From Symsagittifera roscoffensis (Eukaryota > Xenacoelomorpha > Acoela > Convolutidae): a DNA stretch of 64,000 nucleotides. The notes beneath the pieces are model-generated. The model had not been told where the DNA came from. It was given only the letters and a program-made list of their open reading frames with translations, and ran no database searches. Each line of letters opens with the position of its first letter. Position 1 is the stretch's first letter. Below, one piece after another: positions 20,871-32,332 of the stretch. A program made the position numbers and the translations under genes. The stretch spans positions 43,129,829 to 43,193,828 of the forward strand of contig NC_087067.1 of the NCBI RefSeq assembly GCF_963678635.1, written 5' to 3'.

Positions 20871-22108
20871 ATGAAAGAAAATTGGAAAATTTTTTCTGAT
20901 AACTCAGAAAAGAAAATGAAACTGCAAAAAAAGATTTAGATCCTTTCTTAGGTACCCAAAAAAAAATCGTTTCTTGGACTCAAATAGCCCACTAAGCTCT
21001 ATTCAAACTATAATTTCAGACCATCTTAATTCTCCTGATTTTTGGAAAAACAAACACACCCGTATATTTGGGAAAACAAAATTCTATTTAGAAAAATGTG
21101 CAGTAGTTTTCGCTTCAATTGTCTTTGTGAAAGTTATACTAGGCTGTCTATTGCTTACAACAAAAGCCCTCTATGTTCACAAAGTCACCAGCCGCCCACT
21201 ACAGTTCGGCAAAATTTTGCTTTCCGTTTCGTATAATATGCTTTTCCTTTCTATAGTGACCTCCATTTTTCCCCCAGAGTGAACAAAATGAAAAACCAGA
21301 TGAAGATGAACTTAGAGTACAGGCTTCTCAATCACAGGAAAATGATAAAATCAACCAGGATCGCATGTTTCCTCAACTAACAAGTTTTGATCGAAGGAAT
21401 CAAAATATAGACCAACCTACCACCCCAGTCTAATTAAAAATCTACTTGTTCTAGGCTAAACTGACCGATGTTTTGAAAAAAACTAGTGACTTCACTCTTG
21501 ACATGACTCGCAAGGCTTCGAGGATCTTCTCTACTTTCAATTCACTGGACTCTCAACCAACAACATCAACTCAACTAGCTTTTACTTCCACTGCTACCCT
21601 TACTACGGCCCCTCCTACAACACTGGCCTCAAATGATCCTTCAATCTACCACCACTCCACACTTTCACCTGTTTCAATTTCCCTTAAATCATAGCCACCA
21701 CTCCTGCAAACATCCCCTCCTAACTTTGAAATGAATCTGGCTCCTTCATATTTTCGCACTGAAAAACGAGCCCAAATAGTTCCACGTTATCAAGTACCAA
21801 CGGCTAATTCGCCGATACCAGAATCGACACACTTAATGACAGTTAAGAGACAGCCCTAGCATCATTCTGAACTGAATAGCAAGTTGCAAATTCAGCTGGA
21901 CAATGAACGCGGTATTGCTTCAAATACCAACCCAGAATTTGATATGGATTTAAACTACGCGTTAAATTCTCTTATGAATCGCTTCAAATTGGCAGCTTAT
22001 CATCCAATGAGGAAATTGTACTCCATTATAAATTCCCTCCTTGATCACCAAAAACTGTATGTTATCGTGAAGTATTTTACTGCAAAGTGCAAACCCCCAG
22101 GTGCTTGA
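20871..22108 (+). pseudogene. Module-C gene, copy b
   Basis: Blocks in order: degraded WN-ISDNSE start, LDSNSPLSSIQTI (20,974), TFWKNKHTRI, a hydrophobic helix (CAVVFASIVFVKVILGCLLL), the DEDELRVQAS block, the 27-base GT-AG segment (21,428-21,454), DMTRKASRIFSTF, and a Thr-rich run (21,541-21,690) that is unbroken here, giving the clearest view of this part of the protein. It closes with a shortened C-terminal block. Stops and frameshifts remain. Confidence 0.4.
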
Positions 22109-22940
22109 TTACACCGAACAGATCCAACGGAGCCACATTAATGAGACCCATCAGATCCGGGAACTAAAGAAACATATATACTTTATAGGTTTGAAACCAC
22201 CAAATTATAGCCCGATTGGAAGTAAAAATTGTAAAAAAATTAGCCAAAAACACTACTAAAACTTTCTAGCATAGCTATTATGAAATCGTTGAGAACTATT
22301 TGTCTTTTCAACAATTTTGATTTTTTAGTTTAAACAAAACAAAAAGTGCACCTTTTTTATGATTCAGTCCTCCCCAATCACGTAAAGACAACCACACAAT
22401 TCAATTAATCATTTTCAAGAAGAAAAAGCACCTTAAAGAAGAACGTCAAGTGATCAATAATAATATTGAACTGGAAATAAAACTTTTGCGCAATAAATTA
22501 GAAATGGTTTGTTTGAGCTTATGATGTTATTGTTATGCTTGTGTAAATTATATTAGTTTTATAAAACTGTAATATTTGCATTTATATTCATTAAGCCTGA
22601 ATCGAAAACAGGTCTTTCAAGATTGCAACATCTGCCACCGATAATAAACTTTCTGATTAAAGATCATCGGTTCAATGAAACTAGCTTCGCTTGATTAAGA
22701 ATTACCTCGCTTTATTAGCTGGACAAGTTGGAAATTGTCTCTAGTGTTTTCTCTCCAAATAAGAAGATGAATATGTTCTCCCTGGTTGACTTAACACCCC
22801 AAATAAAGTCCTAGGTTGATTTAACACCCCAAATAACATGGGTTGCTTAAGCATATCTCCTTAAGCCAAAAAAGAGAGATGAGCAAATTAACCATTCATT
22901 ATCATCCAGTCAAGGTGCTTTCAATTATAATTATGCTCAG
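22109..22940. other. Spacer between C genes
   Basis: C-unit flank with no frame. TTTGTTTGAGCTTATGATG recurs at about 22,507. Confidence 0.3.
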
Positions 22941-24218
22941 ATGCAAAAAAATTGGAATATGATTACTGATAATTCAGAAAGGAAAGCAATACTGCAAAAA
23001 GTATCTAGATCTTTTCTAAATACCCAAAAAATGCGTTTCTTGGATTCATATAGCGCACTAGGCTCTGCACAAACTATATATCTAGACCATCTTATTTCTC
23101 CTGATTGTTGGAAAAACAAATACACCCGTATTTTCGGGAAAATACATTTCTATTTAGAACAATGTACAATAGTTTTCGCCTCAATTCTCTTTGCGAAACT
23201 AATACTAGTTTGTCTAGTGTTTACAATAAAAGCCCTACATGTAAACCGCCAATAACATTTCCGCAAAATTTTATTGGCGGTTTCGTATAATATACTTTAC
23301 CTTGCTATAGTGACCTCGATTTTTATCCAGAGTGAACAAAATGAAAAACCAGATGAGAAATGAACTTAGAGAACAGGCATCGCTATCAACGTGAATTGAT
23401 AAAATCAACCAGGATCGCATGTATCCTCAACTAACAAGTTTTGATCGAAGAAATCAAAAGTCAGAATATCGTACCAACCCAGTCTAATTAATAATCTACT
23501 TGTTCTAGGATAAACTGACCGATGTTTTGACAGAAACTAACGTCTCCGCTCTAGATATGACTCGCAAGGCTTTGAGGATCTTCTCCCCTTTCTTCCACCT
23601 ATCGATTCACTGGACTCTCAATCAACAACACCAACTCAACTAGTTTTTACTTCCACTGCTACTACTACTACGGCCCCTGCTAAATCACCTGTTCAATTGC
23701 TCCTAAATCATAGCCACCGCTCCTGCAAACATCCCCTTTTATTTTAAAAATAACTCTGTTCCTTCAAACTCTCGTATTGAGAAACGAACCCAAATAGTTC
23801 GACCCTATCAAGTACTAACGTCTAATTTGCCAATACCAGAATCCACACACTTAATGACAAATAGAAGACAGCCCTTGCATTCTTCCGAACTGAATAGCAA
23901 ATTGCATCTTCAAATGAACAATGAACTTCATGCTTCAAATACCAACCCAGGATTTGATATCGATTTAAACGATGCGTTAAACCCTCTTATGAATTGCTTT
24001 AAATTGGAAGCTTATCATACCATTCGGAAACTGTACTCCATTAAAAATTCCCCCCTTGATCACCAAAAACTGTATGTTACCGGTGAAGTATTTAACTGCA
24101 AATGAGCAAACCCCCAGGTGGATGAATACACAGAAAAGATCCAACGGAGCCAAAATAATGAGACCCATCAGATCCGGGAATTTAAGAAACAAGTACATAC
24201 TTTATAGTTGAAAAACCA
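22941..24218 (+). pseudogene. Module-C gene, copy c
   Basis: Best N-terminal part: from ATG 22,941 the frame MQKNWNMITDNSERK runs 104 codons through LDSYSALGSAQTIYLDHL, WKNKYTRIFGK and a hydrophobic helix (IVFASILFAKLILVCLVF). Codon 5 is TGG here, but TGA at the same site in the 30.2 kb copy. A 20-base deletion after KALHV ends the frame. Downstream come the 27-base segment (23,482-23,508), the Thr-rich tract, and the C-terminal block at 23,827-24,105. Confidence 0.45.
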
Positions 24219-24336
24219 CCAAATTAGAGCCCCATTGGAAGGAAAATCGTAAAAATTTATCGAAAAACATTATTAAAGATTTGTAGCATAGCAATTGTGA
24301 AATCGTATGGAAGTATTTGTCTTTTCAACAGTTTTT

Positions 24337-24362
24337 GTTTTCTATAGTGACCTATAGAAAAC
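24337..24362. repeat. Perfect palindrome, 11-bp arms, 4-base loop
   Basis: GTTTTCTATAG, loop TGAC, CTATAGAAAAC. It sits exactly where a C unit loses its whole 5' half: the 3' flank CTTTTCAACAGTTTTTG passes straight into TATAGTGACC. It is followed by a second TTTCTATAGTGACCTCG. Confidence 0.75.
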
Positions 24363-24370
24363 TTTTCCTT

Positions 24371-25322
24371 TCTATAGTGACCTCGAATTTTACCCAGAAT
24401 GAACTAAATGATAAACTAGATGAAGATGAACTTAGAGTACAGGCATCTCTATTAGAGGAAGTTGATAAAATCAACCAGGATTGCATGTATCTTCAACTAT
24501 CAAGTTTTGATCGAAGAACTCAAAACTTAGAACATCCTACCAACCCAGTCTAATTAATAATCTACTTGTTCTAGGATAAACTGACCGATGTTTTGACAAA
24601 AACTAACGACTCCACTCGAGATATGACTCGCAAGGTTTCGAGGATCTTCTCCACTTTCTATCACCTATGGATTCATTGGACTCTCAACCAACAACATCAA
24701 CTCAACTAGCTTTTACTTCCACTGCTAATCTTACTACAGCCCCTGCTATAACACTGGCCTCAAAACGATGCTTCAATCTACCACCACCCAACACAACTTC
24801 ACCTGTTTCAATTGCTCCTAAATCATAGCCATCACTCCTGCAAACATCCCCTTCTAGATTTGAAATAACACTGGCTCCTTCAAATTCTCGTATTGAGAAA
24901 CGAACCCAAATAGTTCGACCCTATCAAGCACTAACGGCTAAATCGCCGATACCAGAATCCACACAATTAATGACAGTTAGGAGACAGCCCCTGCACCCTT
25001 CTGAACTGAATAGCAAATTGCATTTTCAGCTGACAATCAACGCCATAATGCTTCAAATACCAACCCTGGATTTGATATCGTTTTAAACGATGCGTTCAAT
25101 CCTTTTATGAATCGCTTTAAATTGGAAGCTTATCATACAATTCGGAAACTGTACTCCATTAAAAATTCCCCCCTTGATCACCAAAAACTGTATGTTACCG
25201 GTGAAGTATTTAACTGCAAATGAGCAAACCCCCAGGTGGATGAATACACAGAAAAGATCCAACGGAGCCAAAATAATGAGACCCATCAGATCCGGGAATT
25301 TAAGAAACAAGTACATACTTTA
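24371..25322 (+). pseudogene. Module-C gene, copy d, lacks 5' half
   Basis: It starts at the acidic block (NELNDKLDEDELRVQASLLEE), has the 27-base GT-AG segment at 24,548-24,574, and a broken C-terminal block. There is no N-terminus and no membrane helix. Confidence 0.4.
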
Positions 25323-26044
25323 TAGTTGTAAAACCACCAAATTAGAGCCCCATTGGAAGGAAAATCGTAAAAATTTATCGAAAAACATTATTAAAGATTT
25401 GTAGCATAGCAAATGTGAAATCGTATGGAAGTATTTGTCTTTTCAACAGTTTTTGTTTTTTTAGTTAAAAAAAATACAAAAAAAACACCTTTTTTATGAA
25501 CCAGTCTACCCCAATCGAACAAACACAACCACCCTTTTCAACTAACTGTTTTCAAGACGAAAAGTCAATTTAAAGAAGAACGTCAACTTATTAATAAAAA
25601 TTTTGAACGGGAGTTTTGCGAAATAACTTAGTAGTGATTTGTTTGAGCTGATGATATAATTGTTATGCTTGTGTAAATTTAATTAGTTTTGTAAGACTGT
25701 AACATTTGCATTTGTGTTCATTGAGCCTGACTCGAAAACAGGTCTACCAAAAATGCAATATCTGCTAGTGATATTAGGATTATTGATTAAAGACCACCGG
25801 TTGAATTAAAATAGCTTCGCTTGATTAAAAAGTACCTCGCTTTCTCAGCTGGGCATGTTGGAAAATGTCTTTAGTTTTTTTTCTCCAAATAGGAGGATGA
25901 ATTTGTTCTGCTGGATTAACTTATCACCTCAAATAAAGTCCTGGATTGATTTAACACCCCAAATACCAAGACTTACATGACCATATCCCTTAAAGCCAAA
26001 AGAGATGGGTCACCAAATTGAAAAATCATTAGCATCCAGTCAAG

Positions 26045-27400
26045 GTGCCTCTAGTTGTAATTATGCTTAGATGCAAAAAAGCAAAAAAATGGAATACGAT
26101 TTCTGATAAAATAAAAAGGAAAAGAATACTGCAAAAAAGAAATAGATCCTTTCTTAGTAACCAAAAAAATTGTTTCGTGGACTCATATAGCCCACTAGGC
26201 TCTTTTGAAACTATATATTTAGACCATCTTATTTCTCCTGATTTTTGAAAAAAAACAAATACACCCGTACATTCGGGAGAACACAATTCGAATTAGAAAA
26301 GTGTGCAATAGTTTTCGCCTCTTGTGAAAGTTATACTAGGTTGCCTAGTGCTTACAATAAAAGCCCTACATGTTCACAAAGTCACCAGCCGCCCACTACA
26401 TTTCAGCAAAATATTGCTTGCTTTTTCGTAAACTAAACTTTTCCTTTCTATAGTGACCTCGAATTTTACCCAGAATGAACTAAATGATAAACTAGATGAA
26501 GATGAACTTAGAGTACAGGCATCTCTATTAGAGGAAGTTGATAAAATCAACCAGGATTGCATGTATCTTCAACTATCAAGTTTTGATCGAAGAACTCAAA
26601 ACTTAGAACATCCTACCAACCCAGTCTAATTAATAATCTACTTGTTCTAGGATAAACTGACCGATGTTTTGACAGAAACTAACGTCTCCGCTCTAGATAT
26701 GACTCGCAAGGCTTTGAGGATCTTCTCCCCTTTCTTCCACCTATCGATTCACTGGACTCTCAACCAACAACATCAACTCAACTAGCTTTTACTTCCACTG
26801 CTAATCTTACTACAGCCCCTGCTATAACACTGGCCTCAAAACGATGCTTCAATCTACCACCACCCAACACAACTTCACCTGTTTCAATTGCTCCTAAATC
26901 ATAGCCATCACTCCTGCAAACATCCCCTTCTAGATTTGAAATAACACTGGCTCCTTCAAATTCTCGTATTGAGAAACGAACCCAAATAGTTCGACCCTAT
27001 CAAGCACTAACGGCTAAATCGCCGATACCAGAATCCACACAATTAATGACAGTTAGGAGACAGCCCCTGCACCCTTCTGAACTGAATAGCAAATTGCATT
27101 TTCAGCTGACAATCAACGCCATAATGCTTCAAATACCAACCCTGGATTTGATATCGTTTTAAACGATGCGTTCAATCCTCTTATGAATCGCTTTAAATTG
27201 GAAGCTTATCATACAATTCGGAAACTGTACTCCATTAAAAATTCCCCCCTTGATCACCAAAAACTGTATGTTACCGGTGAAGTATTTAACTGCAAATGAG
27301 CAAACCCCCAGGTGGATGAATACACAGAAAAGATCCAACGGAGCCAAAATAATGAGACCCATCAGATCCGGGAATTTAAGAAACAAGTACATACTTTATA
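26045..27400 (+). pseudogene. Module-C gene, copy e
   Basis: Decayed N-terminal block (frame 26,045-26,248, with CFVDSYSPLGS and TIYLDHLISPDF), then TGA where the other copies have TGG (PDF-stop-KK against PDFWKNK). The hydrophobic helix is partly deleted. The acidic block, the 27-base segment (26,624-26,650) and the broken C-terminal block follow. Confidence 0.4.
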
Positions 27401-28119
27401 GTTGAAAAACCACCAAATTAGAGCCCCATTGGAAGGAAAATCGTAAAAATTTATCGAAAAACATTATTAAAGATTTGTAGCATAGCAATTGTGAAATCGT
27501 ATGGAAGTATTTGTCTTTTCAACAGTTTTGTTTTTTTAGTTAAAAAAAATACAAAAAAACACCTTTTTTATGAACCAGTCTACCCCAATCGAACAAACAC
27601 AACCACCCATTTCAACTAACTGTTTTCAAGACGAAAAGTCAATTTAAAGAAGAACGTCAACTTATTAATAAAAATTTTGAACGGGAGTTTTGCGAAATAA
27701 CTTAGTAGTGATTTGTTTGAGCTGATGATATAATTGTTATGCTTGTGTAAATTTAATTAGTTTTGTAAGACTGTAACATTTGCATTTGTGTTCATTGAGC
27801 CTGACTCGAAAACAGGTCTACCAAAAATGCAATATCTGCTAGTGATATTAGGATTATTGATTAAAGACCACCGGTTGAATTAAAATAGCTTCGCTTGATT
27901 AAAAAGTACCTCGCTTTCTCAGCTGGGCATGTTGGAAAATGTCTTTAGTTTTTTTTTCTCCAAATAGGAGGATGAATTTGTTCTGCTGGATTAACTTATC
28001 ACCTCAAATAAGGTCCTGGATTGATTTAACACCCCAAATACCAAGACTTACATGACCATATCCCTTAAAGCCAAAAGAGATGGGTCACCAAATTGAAAAA
28101 TCATTAGCATCCAGTCAAG

Positions 28120-29480
28120 GTGCCTCTAGTTGTAATTATGCTTAGATGCAAAAAAGCAAAAAAAATGGAATACAATTTCTGATAAAATAAAAAGGAAAAG
28201 AAAACTGCAAAAAAGAAATAGATCCTTTCTTAGTAACCAAAAAAATTGTTTCGTGGACTCATATAGCCCACTAGGCTCTTTTGAAACTATATATTTAGAC
28301 CATCTTATTTCTCCTGATTTTTGAAAAAAAAAACAAATACACCCGTACATTCGGGAGAACACAATTCAAATTAGAAAAGTGTGCAATAGTTTTCGCCTCT
28401 TGTGAAAGTTATACTAGGTTGCCTAGTGCTTACAATAAAAGCCCTACATGTTCACAAAGTCACCAGCCGCCCACTACATTTCAGCAAAATATTGCTTGCT
28501 TTTTCGTAAACTAAACTTTTCCTTTCTATAGTGACCTCGAATTTTACCCAGAATGAACTAAATGATAAACTAGATGAAGATGAACTTAGAGTACAGGCAT
28601 CTCTATTAGAGGAAGTTGATAAAATCAACCAGGATTGCATGTATCTTCAACTATCAAGTTTTGATCGAAGAACTCAAAACTTAGAACATCCTACCAACCC
28701 AGTCTAATTAATAATCTACTTGTTCTAGGATAAACTGACCGATGTTTTGACAAAAACTAACGACTCCACTCGAGATATGACTCGCAAGGTTTCGAGGATC
28801 TTCTCCACTTTCTATCACCTATGGATTCATTGGACTCTCAACCAACAACATCAACTCAACTAGCTTTTACTTCCACTGCTAATCTTACTACAGCCCCTGC
28901 TATAACACTGGCCTCAAAACGATGCTTCAATCTACCACCACCCAACACAACTTCACCTGTTTCAATTGCTCCTAAATCATAGCCATCACTCCTGCAAACA
29001 TCCCCTTCTAGATTTGAAATAACACTGGCTCCTTCAAATTCTCGTATTGAGAAACGAACCCAAATAGTTCGACCCTATCAAGCACTAACGGCTAAATCGC
29101 CGATACCAGAATCCACACAATTAATGACAGTTAGGAGACAGCCCCTGCACCCTTCTGAACTGAATAGCAAATTGCATTTTCAGCTGACAATCAACGCCAT
29201 AATGCTTCAAATACCAACCCTGGATTTGATATCGTTTTAAACGATGCGTTCAATCCTCTTACGAATTGCTTCAAATTGGAAGCTTATCAACCAATACGGA
29301 AACTTTATCCATTTAAAATTCATTCCTTGATCACCAAAAACTGATTGTTCCCGCGAAGTTAATAACTGCAAAAAAGCAAACCCCAGTTGAATGAATCCAC
29401 CGAACAGATCCAACCAATTCCCATTAATCAGACCCATCAGAACCGGGAACTTAAAAAACCAAATACATCCATTAAAAGCT
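28120..29480 (+). pseudogene. Module-C gene, copy f
   Basis: Same order and nearly the same sequence as copy e, with the 27-base segment at 28,702-28,728 and the same TGA after PDF. Its C-terminal block, from about 29,260, belongs to a more diverged lineage than the rest of the unit, which indicates recombination between units. Confidence 0.4.
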
Positions 29481-30005
29481 GAAAAACCACCAAGTTATAG
29501 CCCGATTGTAAAAAAAATTATCCATAAACTTTATTATAGCTTTGTAGCATAGCTATTATGAAATCGTATAGATTGATTTGTCTTATCAACAGTTTTGATT
29601 TTTTAGTATAAACAAAACAAAAAGTACACCTTTTTTTATGAACAAGTCCTGCCCATTCACGTATACTATACAATCATTTTCAACTAAATCATTTCGAAAC
29701 AAAAAACAACCTTCAAGAAGAAAGTCAAGTGATTAATAAAAACATTGAACTGAAATTAAAACTTTTCGGAAACAATTTAAATTTGATTTATTTGAATTTA
29801 TGATATGATTGATAAGCTTGTGTAAACTTTATTAGTTTTGTAAGACTGTAATATTTGCAATTATGTTCATTACGCCAGACTCGAAAATGAGTCTACCAAA
29901 ATTGCAATATCTGCTACCGATATTAAATTATTGATTAAAGATCACCGGTTGAATGAAAACAGCTTTGCTCGATTAAAAAGTACCTCGCTTTATTAGCTGG
30001 GCAAG

Positions 30006-30506
30006 TTGGAAAATCTCTTTAGTTTTTTCTCTCAAAATAGGAGGATAAATATGTTCTCTCGGATTGCTTTAACACCTCAAATAAAGTTTTGGATTGATTT
30101 AACACCCCAAATAACAAGGGTTACAGGATCATATCGCTTTAAGCGAAAAGCGGTAGGTCAGCAAATTAACCATTCATTATCATCCAGTCAAGGTGCTTTC
30201 AATTATAATTATGCTCAGATGCAAAAAAATTGAAATATGATTACTGATAATTCAGAAAGGAAAGCAATACTGCAAAAAGTATCTAGATCTCTTCTAAATA
30301 CCCAAAAAATGCGTTTCTTGGACTCATATAGCCCACTAGGCTCTACTCAAACTATATATTTAGACCAGTTTAATTCTCCTGATTTTTGGAAAAACAAATA
30401 CGCCCGTATATTCGGGAAAATACAATTCTATTTCAAAAAGTTTGCAATAGTTTTCTCTCATTTCTCATCCTACCAACCCAGTCTAAAAATAATCTACTTG
30501 TTTTAG
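30006..30506 (+). pseudogene. Module-C gene, copy g, 3' truncated
   Basis: One frame from ATG 30,006 to about 30,500, broken by a single TGA at 30,231-30,233 (QKN-stop-NMITDNSERK; TGG in copy c). It shows that the coding region extends upstream of the block seen in copy c (FSQNRRINMFSRI, QGAFNYNYAQM). It is truncated in the membrane helix, where it jumps to the HPTNP region and then to unrelated sequence. Confidence 0.4.
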
Positions 30507-30510
30507 AATA

Positions 30511-32254
30511 AATTTTTAGGACAAAAATAATCTACTTGATTTAGCTACTCTACTCGCAAAATACGAATGTACTAACATCTGTTTTCGTAAAATACGAATG
30601 TACAAATGACTGTCACGAGAGATTACGCAGTTAACAAGTAACTTTTTATTTGCTACGACAAATTGGGAGATTTCCCAATGAAGTATAAAGAGAAGCTAAA
30701 AACTAGTGAGATTCAGTCCAACAATTTTCTCTTCAGTCGCCCCAGCCCTTCTCTATGAAAATACCAACCATTCCACTCAAATCCAACCCTTAAAATAATT
30801 ATCGAGTCTGATAGAAAGTAGAAAGGACCCTTTATTACTAGCAAGCGTTTTGTCCGACGTACACAAGCATTGCTAACGTAATACAATCAAGACACACTGG
30901 GCAAAAAATATGTAAGGTAAAAAAAACAAATTCAAGATCCTAGGGTTCCTACCTTATTGGTTTTCTTAAAAAATTATTCCTTAGTTAATTGTTCAACCCA
31001 ACTAACGTATTAATTTTACTAAATACTAGATATTTATTTGTAATTAATTTTTAATGAAATATTTGTAATTTTTAACGACAACTCAGGTCGATGAAGATCT
31101 AATACATTGGCTGTGAGACTTATTAGAGCGTTAAGGATAATTTTGTAATTTGCCAAAAAGACGAATGAAGCTATACGAAAGCAATCGTTTTGCTTAGTAT
31201 TGTTTTGTTTTTTGTTACTAACTGAATAAGTTGAAAATCTCTATACCAAACTCAGATATAGAATTTGAAACATGCGGCTTTTAATTCAAGTCAAGTTGTT
31301 TCCAATTTAGTTCAGATCTGTCACCCATTGTTTTCAAATTTCAAAGTTCATCTATCATTTTTCAACCAGGAGAAAGCATCAGAACTTTGAGTTGGAGTTT
31401 CATATTAATTTAGAATGATGCGACTGAAGTTTTAGAGGAAAGTTCCAAAAAACCCTATTTTCAGATTCAACAAAATGAATACTATTTAAGCGTTTTTGGA
31501 TTCGAAATTACGCAGATTTTTATGAAAAGAAACTTCAGTGCGGATTAGTTATAATTCATACAAATGGTTGGATTCAAAAACCAAAAATTGAGATTTCGCA
31601 CCAGTTTTATTGTTTTTAAACAAAAGTTTGTCTTGGAAAATGTGTATTGCACTTTGAAGGTGAGCGCTCAAAGTATAAAATTAGATTTTAAAAATTTTAC
31701 AATTGTTTTTACATTGAGCACTGTTCTCTTTTTGGGCTTAATTCTTGAATAGCAATTGCAAAAATAGTTATAGGAACTGCATAAGTGAATAAAATATCAT
31801 TACATCAGAATAAGGAAAGTATGGGTGATTTGGTTACACTGCAAAGGCCTATTTATAAGTTAAATTCTTCGTTTCAAGTTGAATACAAGCAAAAAAGCGA
31901 GCATCGAAGTTCATTGCTTATGGCGATTAATTAGAAAAAATTTTCATCGCTAATTAAATTAAAATTTCAATTATACAGTTTTAAATTGTAAGAAAATCAA
32001 ACAAACCTGTAGAGAATGTAATAAATTATGGCTAGTATCGTTTGCGCTGTTGTTGCTAATGGCAACGCGGTGGTCGCAGTAGATCCGGCTACTTTTGGAA
32101 TGATAATATCGGATGTCCCAGTTTTCGGGTCAAATTGGCGCAGCAAAAATGATCAGCAGGAATCGAAAATAGCAGCAGGAATGTAGGAAGTTGATTTGCG
32201 CGTAATTGTAGACTTCAATTTGGCCTTCGATTGTGTTTGTTTGTTGATTGTTGT
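30511..32254. other. Non-coding stretch between the array and the last syntaxin exon
   Basis: AT-rich, with no convincing frame. A GC-richer patch at 32,028-32,190 opens for about 52 codons on the + strand from ATG 32,028 (MASIVCAVVANG). It overlaps the expected 3' untranslated region of the KKLMMM-type syntaxin exon and has no second copy to test it. Confidence 0.3.
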
Positions 32255-32332
32255 TTACATGAAGTAATTGGCGAGGTAAGCGACAACAATCACGACCAAA
32301 ACAGCCCCACACGCCATCATCATCAGCTTCTT
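32255..32332 (-). CDS. Alternative last exon 4: TM anchor KKLMM type, beyond TRPV
   Basis: Acceptor TGCTGCCTAACAG, 26 codons including TAA, phase 0. It encodes KKLMMMACGAVLVVIV then VAYLANYFM, a complete syntaxin anchor with the KK pair and a YFM end like that of fly syntaxin-1. It lies 10.8 kb downstream of exon 3 with a whole TRPV gene between. No other exon able to precede it is found nearby, so it most likely belongs to the same syntaxin gene. A second, mostly lost syntaxin copy is the alternative. Confidence 0.78.
   Translation of the reverse strand, partial: KKLMMMACGAVLVVIVVAYLANYFM

Larger units (their letters stand above)
24371..30500. repeat. Tandem array of module C, period about 2,077 bp
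   Basis: TCTATAGTGACCTCGAATTTTACCCAGAATGAACTAAATG starts at 24,371, 26,447 and 28,525 (spacings 2,076 and 2,078). The repeats are almost identical up to about 29,250; the last unit then diverges. Older units at 19.1, 20.9 and 22.9 kb extend the array to the left with lower identity. Confidence 0.9.

Noticed and set aside
25083-25316. Minus-strand frame MYLFLKFPDLMGL repeated at 23,977, 25,083 and 27,159
   Set aside because: It is the antisense of the conserved HPSELNSKL-region C-terminal block; repetition reflects the array.
1-30500. LTR or LINE retrotransposon, or CRISPR array, as the explanation of the repeats
   Set aside because: No reverse transcriptase, integrase or transposase motif, no terminal repeats of LTR type, and no short regular spacers. 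Units are 2-4 kb and carry degraded genes.
31564-31752. 62-codon + strand frame with a hydrophobic end
   Set aside because: AT-rich, single copy, no similarity; chance opening.
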